Shown one piece after another: positions 12,458-24,086 of a stretch of DNA of 64,000 nucleotides (positions within the stretch are counted from its first letter, which is position 1; each line of letters opens with the position of its first letter). The position numbers and the translations under genes are program-made. The notes beneath the pieces were generated by a model. That model saw only the letters and a list, made by a program, of their open reading frames with translations, ran no database searches and had not been told where the DNA came from. The DNA lies in NCBI GenBank assembly GCA_015501055.1, contig JADNYV010000043.1, positions 186,001-250,000 of the forward strand. Direction: 5' to 3'. This stretch comes from Mucidula mucida (Eukaryota > Basidiomycota > Agaricomycetes > Agaricales > Physalacriaceae).

Positions 12458-14478
12458 AGAATCGATCCATCTACACTATCTTATCATCCATCTCGTCGAC
12501 ATTGTATTTGTGTTTTACCGGAATCTATTCTCTGTAACTCTTCCGACCTGCTTTTGCAAAGTTCAGGTTCTCGATAACGCCATTAGTCCGCGTCTCCTCA
12601 TTCGGCGACCCGCAGTTCATGGCAGTGGCTGGACTTTTGGTGCTCTGCCTCCCTATTTCTCGTCGCTAACAGCGCTAACGTAGCTGGTATGGCATCTGGT
12701 GGTTCGTAGCTGCAATCGTCCATCAGTACATAGTCGACGCGCCTTTTCAAACAATCTCCGCGCTTATACAGGAGACAAATAGTACGACATCGCATAAACG
12801 TCGAGGTCTGCATCTCATCAAGAGCGTTGGTATCGGCAATGTGTCCTGTGCGCGCATCATTCCCCACAAAACTGCAACTCGCTTTTGTAGCCAAACTCTG
12901 AAATCTCTGCCATTACCGTTCGACATACTGATTTATTGTCTTGCACTCTTAAGGATCCAGATAATGAACTACAACTACTATCCCTGGGTAGGTAATACAA
13001 AACGGGTAGGCTTTACAAAATCGGGTCTGCACATCTTCCTCGCTACTTTCTGCCCATTATAATCTAGCATTGAATTGACTGTGGGTTTTTTTTCGGCGCA
13101 GAAAAATGAGCTTGCTACACTGAAATACCTCAAACAATACTCAAAATCACACAAATCAAAATAGTTCGAGCAATATCAGCCTGCACTGAGCCCTATAAAT
13201 TACAAGAATTTTTGAGAGTGTGCTATCAAGCTCATAGGTGATCCTCGACTCGTTGCCCTGGTGGTATAGGATGTTGGGGTTGTCATTGTGAAAGAGGGAG
13301 CGGGAGCGTGACAGAGGGCGATGTCCCACGATGCCGTTCTTCATTCTCCGACGCTAGACGTATAGATCGCATGCTTGCTGCTTGACAACCGAAGGTTCCG
13401 CACGCCTCGGCAACGACGGCAAATCGTGACTACCTGTGACCAGGGTTTTGTAAATCCTACCTTTCGACCTCGTCGCACCGGTATCGCTTTGCTACTGCAA
13501 GAGCAGCTCTTTCTCCCCCAACCAAAGGCTTCACTCAAGAGAATAGAAGGTCTTTAACAACATCCGGTGTATCCGATGATTTTTAGCCTTCAAGATCCAC
13601 CTCTATTCACGCCCGAGTAGATTTTTTGTATTACCTACCCAGGGATAGTGTGCTGATCATTGGACGCAAAAATGGAGGCCAAAATGAAAGTTTTATAAAC
13701 GGCGGGAAATAGTTTCTAGCATGAGGCAATACATTGTAATAGCAGAATATCAACAAGGACAAGGCAGCCCATTTGTACTGGCACAACTATCTTGCAACAG
13801 ACAAGGTGCCAAATAAACACATAGATATCATAGATGTTGTCAAGTGTGGTCCCGCTTTTGGGGGAGGTGGTGTCTGCCCATAGGACCGACTCGAGGACAT
13901 GCAAGAGGGTGCATCTTAGTATACTGTTGGGATTATCCTGGAATGGGGCGGATCGCCCGCCTTCGGGAGCAGTATATCAACGAACACCCACAGGTGGCTG
14001 CCACCAATGATTCTAGTACTGTGAGGCGTGATGGAGAGCTGGAAGCCTAGCGTAATTGTTATATCTATAGCTTGTCTTATAACTGTAACTGTAATCCGCT
14101 GTCATCGTCTGGCTTAGTGCACTGTGGCCGTCAAAAAGCCGATCGACTGACGTCTGCATATCGATGTTGTATCAGTTCGATTTCCGAACACAATATGAAG
14201 GCAAGTTCAAGGAAGCCCTGGATAACAACATTGAACTTCTTGGTCAGTGAGGCTAGACTAGTCAGTGCCGACCGACCCCATGGCTAATTACTGACAGAGT
14301 TCGTAAAGTACTGCGCCACCCCAGTCCTATCCAGCACTCCGTGAAAGGATCATCAACACAGCTTATTACTACGCATACCACAGATTCATCTAAAGTCGTA
14401 CGCGCTATCCGCAGGTTAAATGCGAGGTATAGATTACTCTATGTCGTCTCTAACAACCACCAAACGAAAACCAAATCA
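12458..14478. other. Gene-poor region
   Basis: I find no supported gene. The only structure I can name is the terminal-inverted-repeat element at 12977-13649. The remaining short frames on both strands lack motifs and splice logic. Confidence 0.45.
12977..13649. mobile_element. Non-autonomous TIR element (MITE-like), 673 bp
   Basis: A 26 bp perfect terminal inverted repeat is seen: ACTATCCCTGGGTAGGTAAT... at 12977-13002 and its exact reverse complement at 13624-13649. A TA dinucleotide flanks TCCCTGGG at both ends and may be the target duplication or part of the repeat. Just inside the left end, a second GGGTAGG..TTACAAAA unit follows (13004-13020), and a related inverted unit stands at about 13445-13463. 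No transposase frame is present. The features fit a non-autonomous DNA transposon, perhaps Tc1/mariner-derived if the TA is a true duplication; that last step is inference. Confidence 0.6.
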
Positions 14479-16780
14479 TCACGGCTTCCGACTCAGACTA
14501 CTCCTCAACCGCACGGCTTCGCCCTTGTAGTAAATCCACACAGGAAACGGTATGCCTAACAGGATGCCCAAACCTTCGAAGTCTTCAGCGATGGAACCTG
14601 TTAATATACTGAAATGCGCACCGGCTAATAGAGAGTTCCCGCCACCGAGACCGAGGGCGTCGAACATCTGGCCACCAAACAGCGGGAACGCAAATCCCAA
14701 CAATGAGCGGAAGACCTGGGTAGCACATAACGGTCAGCTCAGAAGCCGGCGGCACGAAAAGAACATCGTACGGAGGCAGCGGCTAGAGCACTCGCCGCGA
14801 ACATGAAGGTGTCGACGAGGTAGAGTTGGATGGGGATGCTGCGGCATCATTGTCAGTTGGAAACATCGAATTGAAGAGGTGTGCACTAACAATGTAGTCA
14901 TCATGCCTATATCACGAAAAAAATGTGAGTAGTCGAAGACTCGCCATGAAGATGCGCATACCGAAGCCAAATATTCCGGCGCCGATGATAGGCATGATCC
15001 AATGCACTTGGGCTCGGGCAGACCATCCGTACCAGCTTGTACGACAAATCAGTATTCCGCCTCTCGGATATCGTATAGAGCACTCACAAAAGACCTATCG
15101 GGACAAAGAACGACCCAAAGAACAAGGCAGGAATCCGCATTTCGGGCTTGCCGACGCCATTATTCTTGCTTGCCAACTGACGGAAGATTCGATGAGTTCT
15201 CTTTTAGAAAGAAGATGGTGAAGAGACGACGCACATAATGATAAACCTGATCGGCCGTTTTTGCACCGAAGGCAGTCGCCGCAAGGAATCCAAAGCCCAG
15301 TCCCAAGTAGACGAGACCTCCAACGCCGATGTTAAAGTGATAGATCTCCGAGAAGACAGCTACGGGGCATCTAAGTCAGATATGGCGTGGAGACAGGAGA
15401 TTGAATCAACGCACTCGGGAAAGTCGTGAACATGAGATAATATATCCCGTACATGCTAACGAAGGACACGAGTTAGTATCGTATTCTATCACAACGAAGC
15501 AAGGCACTCACAAGGCCATATAAAGACTCAACACAAAGCAGATAAAGCTCCTGCTGAGGAGAATGACCGGACGGGAAAGGTTAACCCACAAGTACTCCCA
15601 CTTGGTCATACCTGCCGCAGGATGATGGAAATGCTGAGCTTTCTCTTCGTCGCCAGAGCGCTTCGCCTCGCGTTCGCGCAAAACCGGCGCATACGTCTCT
15701 TCGAGAATCGGAATGCCGATACAAGCCGCCAGACCCGAAACAGCTGACTAGCAATCAGCATTGAGAATACCAAGTCAAGACGATGCATACCAGCAATGAC
15801 AATGAACACGTATTTGGGCCCGATCTTCTCAGAGATAAAACCACCTGCGACAGGACCAACCGCTGGACCGACGAGAGGTCCTAGACTATACAGGGCCATC
15901 GCTGATGCACGATCCCTCTCAGAGAAGAGGTCGCCGATAGTACCTCCACCGCAAGCAATTGGTGCGCTTCCGGAGAAACCAGCTGTATCGGACTTGTCAG
16001 CGACATCACTCTGATCTGCGTTAATCATTACCGAGGAATCTGAAGGCTATCAATGCACCGGTATTCGGGGCAAACGCACATCCCAGGTTGAAGGCTATCG
16101 AGAAAAGGTTCGCGATGTGCAGGACCTACAGGGACGCGTTGAATAAAAGGCGTGCTCCGGATTTTGAAACGTACCCATGTACGACCGTACATCTCTGATA
16201 CTGGAGCTAGGAATAGCGGCTTCGTCGGCCGTTAGAATTTAACCGATAGTGAAAGCCATGGGACCTACCCCAATTGCGAACGAGAGCAAGAATATACTCA
16301 AGGTGAGCGCAAGGATAGTCTCGCTAGTGATACCGTATTTAACTGCCAGTATGGGAAGCCCGGGTGCCATCATAGAGCTCGCCAAAGGAGAAACGAAGGT
16401 GTACAAGGAAACCTACCCAATATCATTCAACGCGTATTCATCCTGGAAGAACAATTACTCACAATGGAAACAATGATCCACTTGCGACGGGATGGCTAGC
16501 AAGTGGCTGCTCAGTGCTTGAACGACATCAGGTGAAGAGGGGACGCAAGTACCCAATTCCGAGGATTCTTGTCCGAATCTTCCCAATCGTCCTCATGGCG
16601 TTCAATCTCCTCTTCCTTCCTATCCACTGGTATAGCTGACTCGCCATGACCGTTGGACACGAACCGCTCCAGCGCCAACGACGGCACAGCAGTATCCGCC
16701 TGGCCATGGATGGCCGTCAGCGACGAATGTGCTGACCCTGGTCGTGTCACCTTGGAGGCCGCTTCAGTTGAGGGCGACAT
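14479..16780 (-). CDS. MFS drug/polyamine-type transporter (DHA1 family)
   Basis: This is a plasma-membrane proton antiporter of the 12-helix DHA1 group (Flu1/Tpo1-like). The ATG at 16780 starts a long hydrophilic N-terminus ending DWEDSDKNPRNW, the usual entry to helix 1 (PSRRKWIIVSI, after an intron). Spliced exons give APVSEMYGRTW, the helix 2-3 signature, then NLGCAFAPNTGALIAFRFLA and GGGTIGDLF. Next comes the antiporter motif C region (LGPLVGPAVGPVAGGFI). The central loop reads EETYAPVLREREAKR, and the last exon ends in helix 12 with GIPFPVWIYYKG near 14530. About nine introns are needed; splice sites in the second half are only approximate. The substrate cannot be told. Confidence 0.85.
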
Positions 16781-17648
16781 GAAAGCAAAGGAAGGCGTAC
16801 ATAATTCAAGGGACAAAATCATTTTATATTGTTAGGCATGCGATAGAGGCGCCAATTGACGAGATAACTCGTTGGTCATGGTACAAAAACAGAAGGAGGT
16901 GCCCACGTGAGCATGTTTTCCCCCTTTTGGTTCTCCTCCATCCCCCGCCAGCGGCCGGAGCTATTGAAAGTCTCCATCGAGAACCGAGAGACTGCACGTA
17001 TCAAAATGCCTCGAATGCCAGCCCTCGTCCTTTGATATCATGGCAAACTTACCATCTACATATGGCCCGGAGGGTTTCCTCCATGATCGCGATAGACTCT
17101 GCGTATCTACGCGCAAACTGGAACTTGACCGAGCCACTAGGGTTGTGCACCGGGAAATCCGAATGTAATATCAGGCAGGCAGATGAGACCTCAGCGCTCA
17201 ACTGTTGTCTTGCACGGGGAAATTTGTTTCGTCAAGCTCACTCCACCGGCGTCGACTATTGCGCTTAACGCACGTAGTCCAAGTCACACCCATGTTCACC
17301 GCGGCTTGTTGCCCATCTCGCCATGTGTCGTCTTATTGTAAAAGAAACAGCGCACATCTCAGAGATTAAATAAGAACATGGGACATATCTCCCTTGTAAG
17401 ACTACACCGAAGGTCTTGGATTGAGCGCAGCGCCAAAAGTCCGACTCGTTGCGTCTGAGTTCGGAAAGCTACTTCTGTAACGGCTCCAAAGCGACAAGTT
17501 ACAAATTCGGAGCGAGCAGAGATAGTGCCGACAACTCGAGCAGCTCTGCGTAGCTGCAGCTGTAGTCCATTAATGCGGTGTAATAACTGTACAGATTATA
17601 AATAAGTCAATGTTAAATCTACCGTATGACATCTCAAATAACGCTTCA
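16781..17648. other. Intergenic region, MFS transporter to GT61
   Basis: This includes the promoter of the minus-strand MFS transporter and the 3' flank of the glycosyltransferase. I see no supported exon. Confidence 0.4.
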
Positions 17649-19310
17649 TCATCTTGACGAGAGCGCGTCCCGGATCGCTTTCACGACAATGTCAACGTTC
17701 ACAGGAACATCTTCGTCACTGGGAGGTACGATCGGTTGTCCTTGACCATATTGCCTACCGAAAAACCGGTTAAACAGACAAAAACCATCAAGAAGAGACA
17801 ACGCACCGCTCGTTGTCCAAACCCACATAACGCATCCCAAGACCACGAACAACCACCTCTCGGTCTCGTACGTACGTCTTTGGCGGGAACATCTCTATCA
17901 GTGTAGTCTGTGGCGTCGTTTTCATATACACCGCATCCATCATATCCCCGTCATGCACCCCCAGAACCACCGTCGACTGCACAACGGATGCTAAGCGGTC
18001 TTTCCACGACGTCTCCTCGTCAAACGCCGATACTACGTGCACCTCACAGCCATAACTCGACGCGAGCTTTGCCAGCCCTTTTATCAACGCCGTATGATCT
18101 TCACTACGAAGGCGAGCACCGTTTCTGGCCACCTGCCGCTCGATGTAGGTCACCACTTTCTTTTTCTTATTCACATGATCCGCAAAGTATGCATGTACAT
18201 TTTGACGAATGGGCTCCCACCAGTACGGAGAGCCGGTGTGTTCAAAGGCTGACGCGTGAGGAGCGGGATGGGTCGTCAAATGGGACGCGGCAGTTCGATC
18301 GGCGACGACGACGCGTTCAATAACAAAGGGAAATTCGAGGTAGTGGAAGTCTTCCCAGTCGTCGCGGAACATGACGTCCATGCGCGGCAAAGCAATCTTG
18401 GCGGCGTAGGGATGAAAGCCGGTGTCTGATCGACGGGGCTCGTCGGTGAAAACACTCATGTGCGGGAAGAACAGTCGTTGCGGAGGCGGCAGTTTTGTGC
18501 GCCCTTGCGCGTCAATATCAGAGTCCAGTGAGCTGTATGTCCGCCATAATGCCGGTAATGTCGCATTATCCGCGACTGGGTCTGCTACGAGCCATGTTAC
18601 ACCTTTTAGTCTGCAAACAAATGTCAAAATTGGTTTCTACAAAGCAAGGAGAAACTTACATGCCGCCATACGTCCCAAAGCGCTCGCGAGCATCAAGAGT
18701 GGTTATGATTTCCCAATTATTGCGACCTGGGCCGCGTGCAGACACGATAGAGTGCACGGACGGGTAGTCCTCGGGGTGTCTGTAACGATGGACACTGTTC
18801 CTTGAAATATAATAACATTGTCCACAATAGAATACCCTAATACCCAGTCAGTCAAAATCTCGAAAAGTACGAGCTCGACGCACCTGGTGTATGTTTCACC
18901 AACGTTGATACCGGCACCTCGTCGCCCCATGCCCAAAATCCCTGCTTGCTCACCGACTCCCCGTCGGCAGTACGGTTAAGCACACCGTGGTCATCTGAGG
19001 ATATCCACGTCGCACTGTGGTCGCCAACACCAAGCTCCTGGCTCCGCTCAAAGCCGTGCCCGGCTATATGGCCCTTCTCCCACTCAAAATCGCCGTATAT
19101 AAAGTCTTCTAGTGGATCTCGGTATTTTGGAAGCCGCCTGCCGTCGTCTGTGATGATTTTTGAGCCCCCGAAGCCAAGGCGGGTGAGCAGAACGCTCGGT
19201 GTCGCCGCGTAGCTTATCGAAGTCGAGAAGTTGTAAGCGAGCGTGAATATCGTCAGCGCGAAGATGAGCAGCGTCAGCTCTCGACGGTCTGGCGGAGCAA
19301 GCCACCGCAT
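17649..19310 (-). CDS. GT61-family glycosyltransferase (DUF563), type II membrane
   Basis: The ATG at 19310 opens a short basic tail and a signal-anchor helix (LTLLIFALTIFTLAY), so the enzyme is predicted to sit in the Golgi with a lumenal catalytic domain. The middle reads EDYPSVHSIVSARGPGRNNW after splicing. The long exon 17788-18627 carries the GT61 core: PFVIERVVVADR, then KKVVTYIERQ with conserved RL and HTALIKGL, and near the end VVLGVHDGDMMDAVYM followed by LIEMFPP. That motif matches the GT61 nucleotide-sugar site (usual form GVHGxGLTH..). The last exon ends in ALSSR. The family transfers xylose, GlcNAc or related sugars in fungi and plants; the acceptor here is unknown. Four exons are needed. 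Confidence 0.85.
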
Positions 19311-19445
19311 GGTTGCAACCTTACTGAGCGTTGCCAGTGGTAATGGTGGTGGTTAAATCAACTCTACTTCGATCACTGGGATTGATGAAGTAACACAATC
19401 TAGCGTGACAGTCAAATGTAAACGGCTGAACAAAATTCAAGACCT

Positions 19446-21411
19446 CTAATACTGGTATCTGAACAACGGACTCTCATCTCCCATCTCAGCCAAATCATCA
19501 TCAGTATACTTCTGCCGAATTTCCTCTTCAGACATCGCGTCTCTTTTCTTATTCACCCACCGAACGTATCCCGCATACACGATTGGAAGCAGGACATTCC
19601 CTGCACCCAGAAATGCTAGCGACACTCCGAATCCCGTCGGGTACTGAGGCGCCTCGTCACCAATGTAAATGTTCGATCCAATAAGGCCGCCAAGCTGAGC
19701 AATGGCAACCTGCTGAGCTATAGCGACAGACCGTTTCATTGAGCCAGCAGAGTTCACAGCCATCCACGTGCCACAGGCGGGCGAGATGGGGTACAGACCC
19801 GCGGCGGCGAAGAAAATGCCAAGATCTAGATACCAGTAAACGACAAGTCGATGAGAACAGCTAAAAGTATTACATGTCACCCCAGTTAGATTACTATTTG
19901 AGACAGTGCCCACAGCAATAGCATAGCCTCTGAGCTGCAAGTCAGATCAACGCGCCCAAATGATTTCAAAGTACTGACGCGAGTGCCAGACAAGCAGGGA
20001 GAACCATAGCCAACATTCGTTGCTGATAACGATCCGCAAACCAGCCACTGGCGAATGTGACGAAGCAAGCGAACACGTAGGGAGGTGCCGTCATTGCTTG
20101 AGATTTCGCATTCGAGTATCCCATATTGTTCATGCTAGAACCATCTCAGCGCCACATTTCGAAAGTGTGTTCATCACTGACATCGTTGGGATCGTAAAGC
20201 TCAGCCCATAAACGGCAATTGCAACCGAGAACTGAGTCGCTCCAATGAAGTATGTATGTGGCGACTAAACTATCAGATTCACAAGGCAGTCCACGATGGT
20301 TGAACCTCACCTTCGCTGCCGCCCTCGCATACTTCCAATCAAAGTTGGTCTTCTCCGCAACACCGCTTCCGGCCGAATACTTGTGCCTCAACACCAAAAA
20401 GTTCCTCTCATCCTCGTCCAACCACTTCCCGCTTTCACTCGGACTCGGAAGAACGATGAAATACGCGAAGCACGCCACACAAAATGTGAAAAGACCTTCA
20501 ATCACATAGATGAACCGCCAGCCTCTATATCCCCAGACATAGTCCAGCTGCCCGATACCGTATGCGAGAAGACCACTGAACGCGCCGGCAGCACACGCGC
20601 CAGAGTAAAAGAACGTCAACCTCTTCTGGATTTCGAAGGTGTTGTACCAAGTAGTGAGGACGTAACTGCATCCTGGATAGACCCCAGCTTCGAACCATCC
20701 CAGAAGCAGTCTCATGGACAATGAGCGAGGGTGATGTAGAGTAAATAATCGGATCACCTCATGGTATACCAGCCGCCTTTGTTGGAGACAAGACCGTGAA
20801 TGACGAGGATGATGGAGACCATAGCGAGAATGAACGGAATCCAGATCTTGATTGAAGGGATATGTTAGCTCGTTGTGTAGACAGTCGAGCAAGAAACTTG
20901 TTGCCTTGGGTCCAAATCTTGAAAGGGCCAAGTTGGCTGGACTACAACGCCTATGTCAGGAACTCAACTGGCAGTGCTCAAGGACGACTTACACTGCACC
21001 TAAGCTGTAGGTCAAGAAGAACACACACAAACCCGTGTTCCAATCTTGTGAGGACATTCCTAAATCATCTAATGCCCCGAACAGCTTCGCGTTTCCCTAC
21101 AACTCACAAAAGTTGAAAAGTGAAGACGGTAACAGTACGAACACATACGACATTCGTTCTGTCGATATAACTGAGGAGATATATGAAGATGAGCATAGGC
21201 AATAGATGACGGTCAACCTATCAAACACTCTACATAAATACAAGCAGCACAACGAACACAAACTTCAAACCTTGCGTATAGTCTTCTTTAGGCGATCCCC
21301 TTGGAACTTTTCGGCAAGCTGGAGGTACTCGTCGTACTCCGAGACACCCTTGACACTCGATGCAGGAGTGTTCTTCACACTGACATCGACTGGGAGTGTA
21401 GCGTCGCTCAT
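19446..21411 (-). CDS. DAL5-type anion:cation symporter (MFS, ACS family)
   Basis: This is a 12-helix MFS transporter of the allantoate/nicotinate/pantothenate permease group. The ATG at 21411 gives a hydrophilic start ending EKFQGDRLKKTIRKV. The next exon reads VDRHLLPMLIFIYLLSYIDR, the conserved helix 1 of the group, followed by GNAKLFGALDDLGMSSQDWN. Later exons give WFEAGVYPGCSYVLTTWY, GIGQLDYVWGYRGWRFIYVI and LPSPSESGKWLDEDER. The C-terminal exon ends in MGDESPLFRYQY. The gene is divergent from the D-amino-acid oxidase, and several GATAAG boxes lie between them. Import of an organic nitrogen source is therefore a reasonable inference, but the substrate is not shown by sequence. Confidence 0.88.
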
Positions 21412-21747
21412 GTTGATAAGGTGCAAAGAGCGCTCCTCGCCGTTGAGCCGCTTTTCAAGAACATAACGAGATAAGAACAGGTCCTGCTGCACCTCAAGAC
21501 AAATTGCAATGCGAACATGATAAGAGAGGTATGACTTTCTTGAGCTAGAGATGGCAGGCAGCTGTTGCAGTGATTAAGCCAATCAAATCATGGGAAGGGA
21601 GTGGACAAAAGCCTGTCTTATCATCGGTCCGCCCGATAAGGGCAGCGTATGATTCGGACGAGTTTCGGTCGGTTGATTGTAGATATAAGCCAAAGACCCT
21701 CGCACCCATGATATACAGCACTCGCACTTAGATCAAGTTCAATCATC
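21412..21747. promoter_or_regulatory. Divergent promoter with GATA boxes (ACS transporter / D-amino-acid oxidase)
   Basis: Four GATA-factor core sites stand in 171 bp: GATAAG at 21470-21475, 21519-21524 and 21635-21640, and the reverse form CTTATC at 21617-21622. Two of them form an inverted pair 12 bp apart. AreA/Nit2-type activators bind such paired sites in fungal nitrogen-catabolic promoters, which fits both neighbouring genes. Regulation itself is inferred. Confidence 0.5.
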
Positions 21748-23014
21748 AGTTAAGCTAGATGAACAAAACATAAACAATAACTTACTTTCCTTCCGCAAAT
21801 AGTGCCACCATCCGTCGTCGTTCTGGGTTCGGGAATCACTGGGCTTTCAGTAGCACTAGCATTGTCCCGTATCTATAACGTTACAATCGTCGCGCGCGAT
21901 ATCGTAGGAGACAACGCATCGCAAGGATGGGCGTCGCCGTGGGCAGGAGCCTGCTTCTTACCGCTCATGGGATCCAAAGAGGGCGAGGTCGACATGCAGA
22001 AGGTGGCTTTCAAGTACATGTGGGATCTGGCAGAGACCAGCCCAAAGACATCAATCAAGGTAAGCCAATATTCATTGAAAGCAGTAGCGGGAATAACAGG
22101 AGTCCAGCGCACGGTCATGGTCGATATGTGGGACGAGATAACCGATGAGGCCGAGGTGTGGTATTCCAAGTTCATGCCTAACGTGAGCTCGCAATTCTCC
22201 GATCTCTGAAACAGGCGTGACACTGACTATGGCGTAGTGTCGCAAGATGGACGCGTCTGAGCTTCCCGCGGGAGTCGGGATCAGCTTCGAGTACGATACG
22301 GTCATCATGGATCCCCAGGTGTATCTCGCCTGGATACGTGACCGCTTAATCGCGGGCGGCGTGAAATTCGTCCGCCAAGAAATCCAACACATTTCAGAGC
22401 TGAAATCGTTCAAGGCGGATGTATACGTTAACGCGACTGGATGTGGTGCCAAGTTTTTGGGAGGAGTGGAAGATGACGAGGTTGAGCTGATTCGCGGTCA
22501 GACTATGCTGGTTCGAAATGACAAGGAGACAAAGATCATGATTCGACAGTGCGTGCCATTCATGTGTCATGTCAGGATAACGATTTGACCAGCAAACAGC
22601 GGAAAAGAATATACCTATTCCTTGCCTAGGTTGGATGGGACATGTATACTGGGCGGCGTGAAGCTCTACGGAAATAGGTGTGTCTTTTGGCTCGCTGTGA
22701 TAGTGTGTGAATACTGAAGTGTGCCATCCAGTGATAAAGCAGTCGATGAGTCGTTCAAACGCGACATCCTCCGCCGTGTACACGAGATAACGACGCCTGG
22801 CGCGTATCCGCAGACAGTCGGGGAGCTCGACCTGATTCGAGATATTGTCGGCATCCGGCCAGGACGAAAAAGCGGCGTACGAGTAGAGAAAGAAACCATA
22901 GACGGGATGAAAGTTGTTCATGCCTATGGTGTAGCCGGGGGAGGCTATATCTTTTCGGCTGGCGTCGGAAGAAAAGCAGCTGGCTTGGTCGACGAGTTTG
23001 TATATACAATCTGA
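21748..23014 (+). CDS. D-amino-acid oxidase (FAD-dependent)
   Basis: The enzyme oxidises D-amino acids to 2-oxo acids, ammonia and H2O2. The FAD dinucleotide fold is [16 protein letters not shown] at the N-terminus, followed by [15 protein letters not shown]. Downstream are [39 protein letters not shown] and the substrate-arginine segment GIRPGRKSG, and finally [15 protein letters not shown]. No ATG lies in frame in the main first exon. Removing an intron 21749-21802 (GTTAAG...AAATAG) joins A21748 to TG and makes ATG CCA CCA, so the start codon appears to be split by the intron. The C-terminus is VDEFVYTI, without the peroxisomal SKL-type signal common in this family. It probably works with the divergent transporter. 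Confidence 0.88.
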
Positions 23015-24086
23015 GTGGATGTATCAAGAAGACAATCAGGAATGTACAATACCCCAGGTAAAAGATAATTATCACCCATCCAAGCGTACGCTACGTCGCT
23101 AAGTATGTCTTGACCGGGACAATAACCGCGTAAAGTCGGGGATCTAGGATTTTTCTTGGACTCAGTCGCGAATCCGTGGTAGTGCGCATGTCAGAAAGGT
23201 GTTTTGGCGTCGACGAATACGATGGAAGTGGCAGGCCTCCAAGCCCTGAAGTTCGTCGCGTCAGCGCTAGCGATGGCGGGAAAAGATAGAATAAGTACGG
23301 GAAAGACCGTCAGGCAAGTGTACGCGGCTATCGACGTCGGCATCACGGCATCGTAAAGATCCTCTTGACCATCATGTCCGAAACATACCTACAGGTTGTC
23401 GACCCGAGGCGCTTAGCCACCTTCCTCCCGTAATCAAAGATGCTCTGACAAACCTCGTCATGCATATTGTTGTTGTCGCCATCCTTCACAACGTCTAGGT
23501 CGAATCTCGGGTACATTCTCTCTGTGGCGCGTTCCTCAAAGTTTGGATCGCCAACATGACACCGGCAATAGTTCTCCTCATATCTTGCATACCTGTGTCA
23601 TTGAAAGTGGCGGGTATTTAGCATTGTACGGACAAGTTTTTCCTCGTCAATGTACACCGCTACGAACGCCTCTCAAACAAGGGCAAATAGGCGCGCCCAG
23701 ACAGTGGTCGTCGGACATCGGCCTTCGATAGAACGCTGCGGTTAAAATCGAAACCAGCCTCTGAATCACCGTACCATGTGGTCGCTTTCGCGCGGAATCA
23801 CAACCTCATATAAATGAACGCGAAAAGTCTATACGTGCCCCCACCGTATGCAGTTGTCCGAGTTCGAAGTGGACCTCTGAACTCTGAGATCTGAGCAATT
23901 GGGCTTACATCGGTTCCAACATCGGGCTCAATTTGTGGGGCTGCGTGGACAAGGATTTCTAGCCCTGCACCTCCCTGCACTTGGAGACTGTGAAGGTCCA
24001 GGGTCTCGGACTTACATATAAGAAAGCCGCCGTGTAGGCGATTTTCCACCTTTTTCGAGAGCCTCCCTTTTCTACGGTGAAATGCG
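23015..24086. other. Intergenic region with a possible minus-strand exon
   Basis: Most of this stretch shows nothing. One minus-strand open frame at about 23343-23590 looks protein-like (EENYCRCHVGDPNFEE, then IFDYGRKVAKRLGS) and is preceded by a plausible acceptor. I do not recognise it. It may be the last exon of a small unknown gene or a remnant. Confidence 0.3.
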
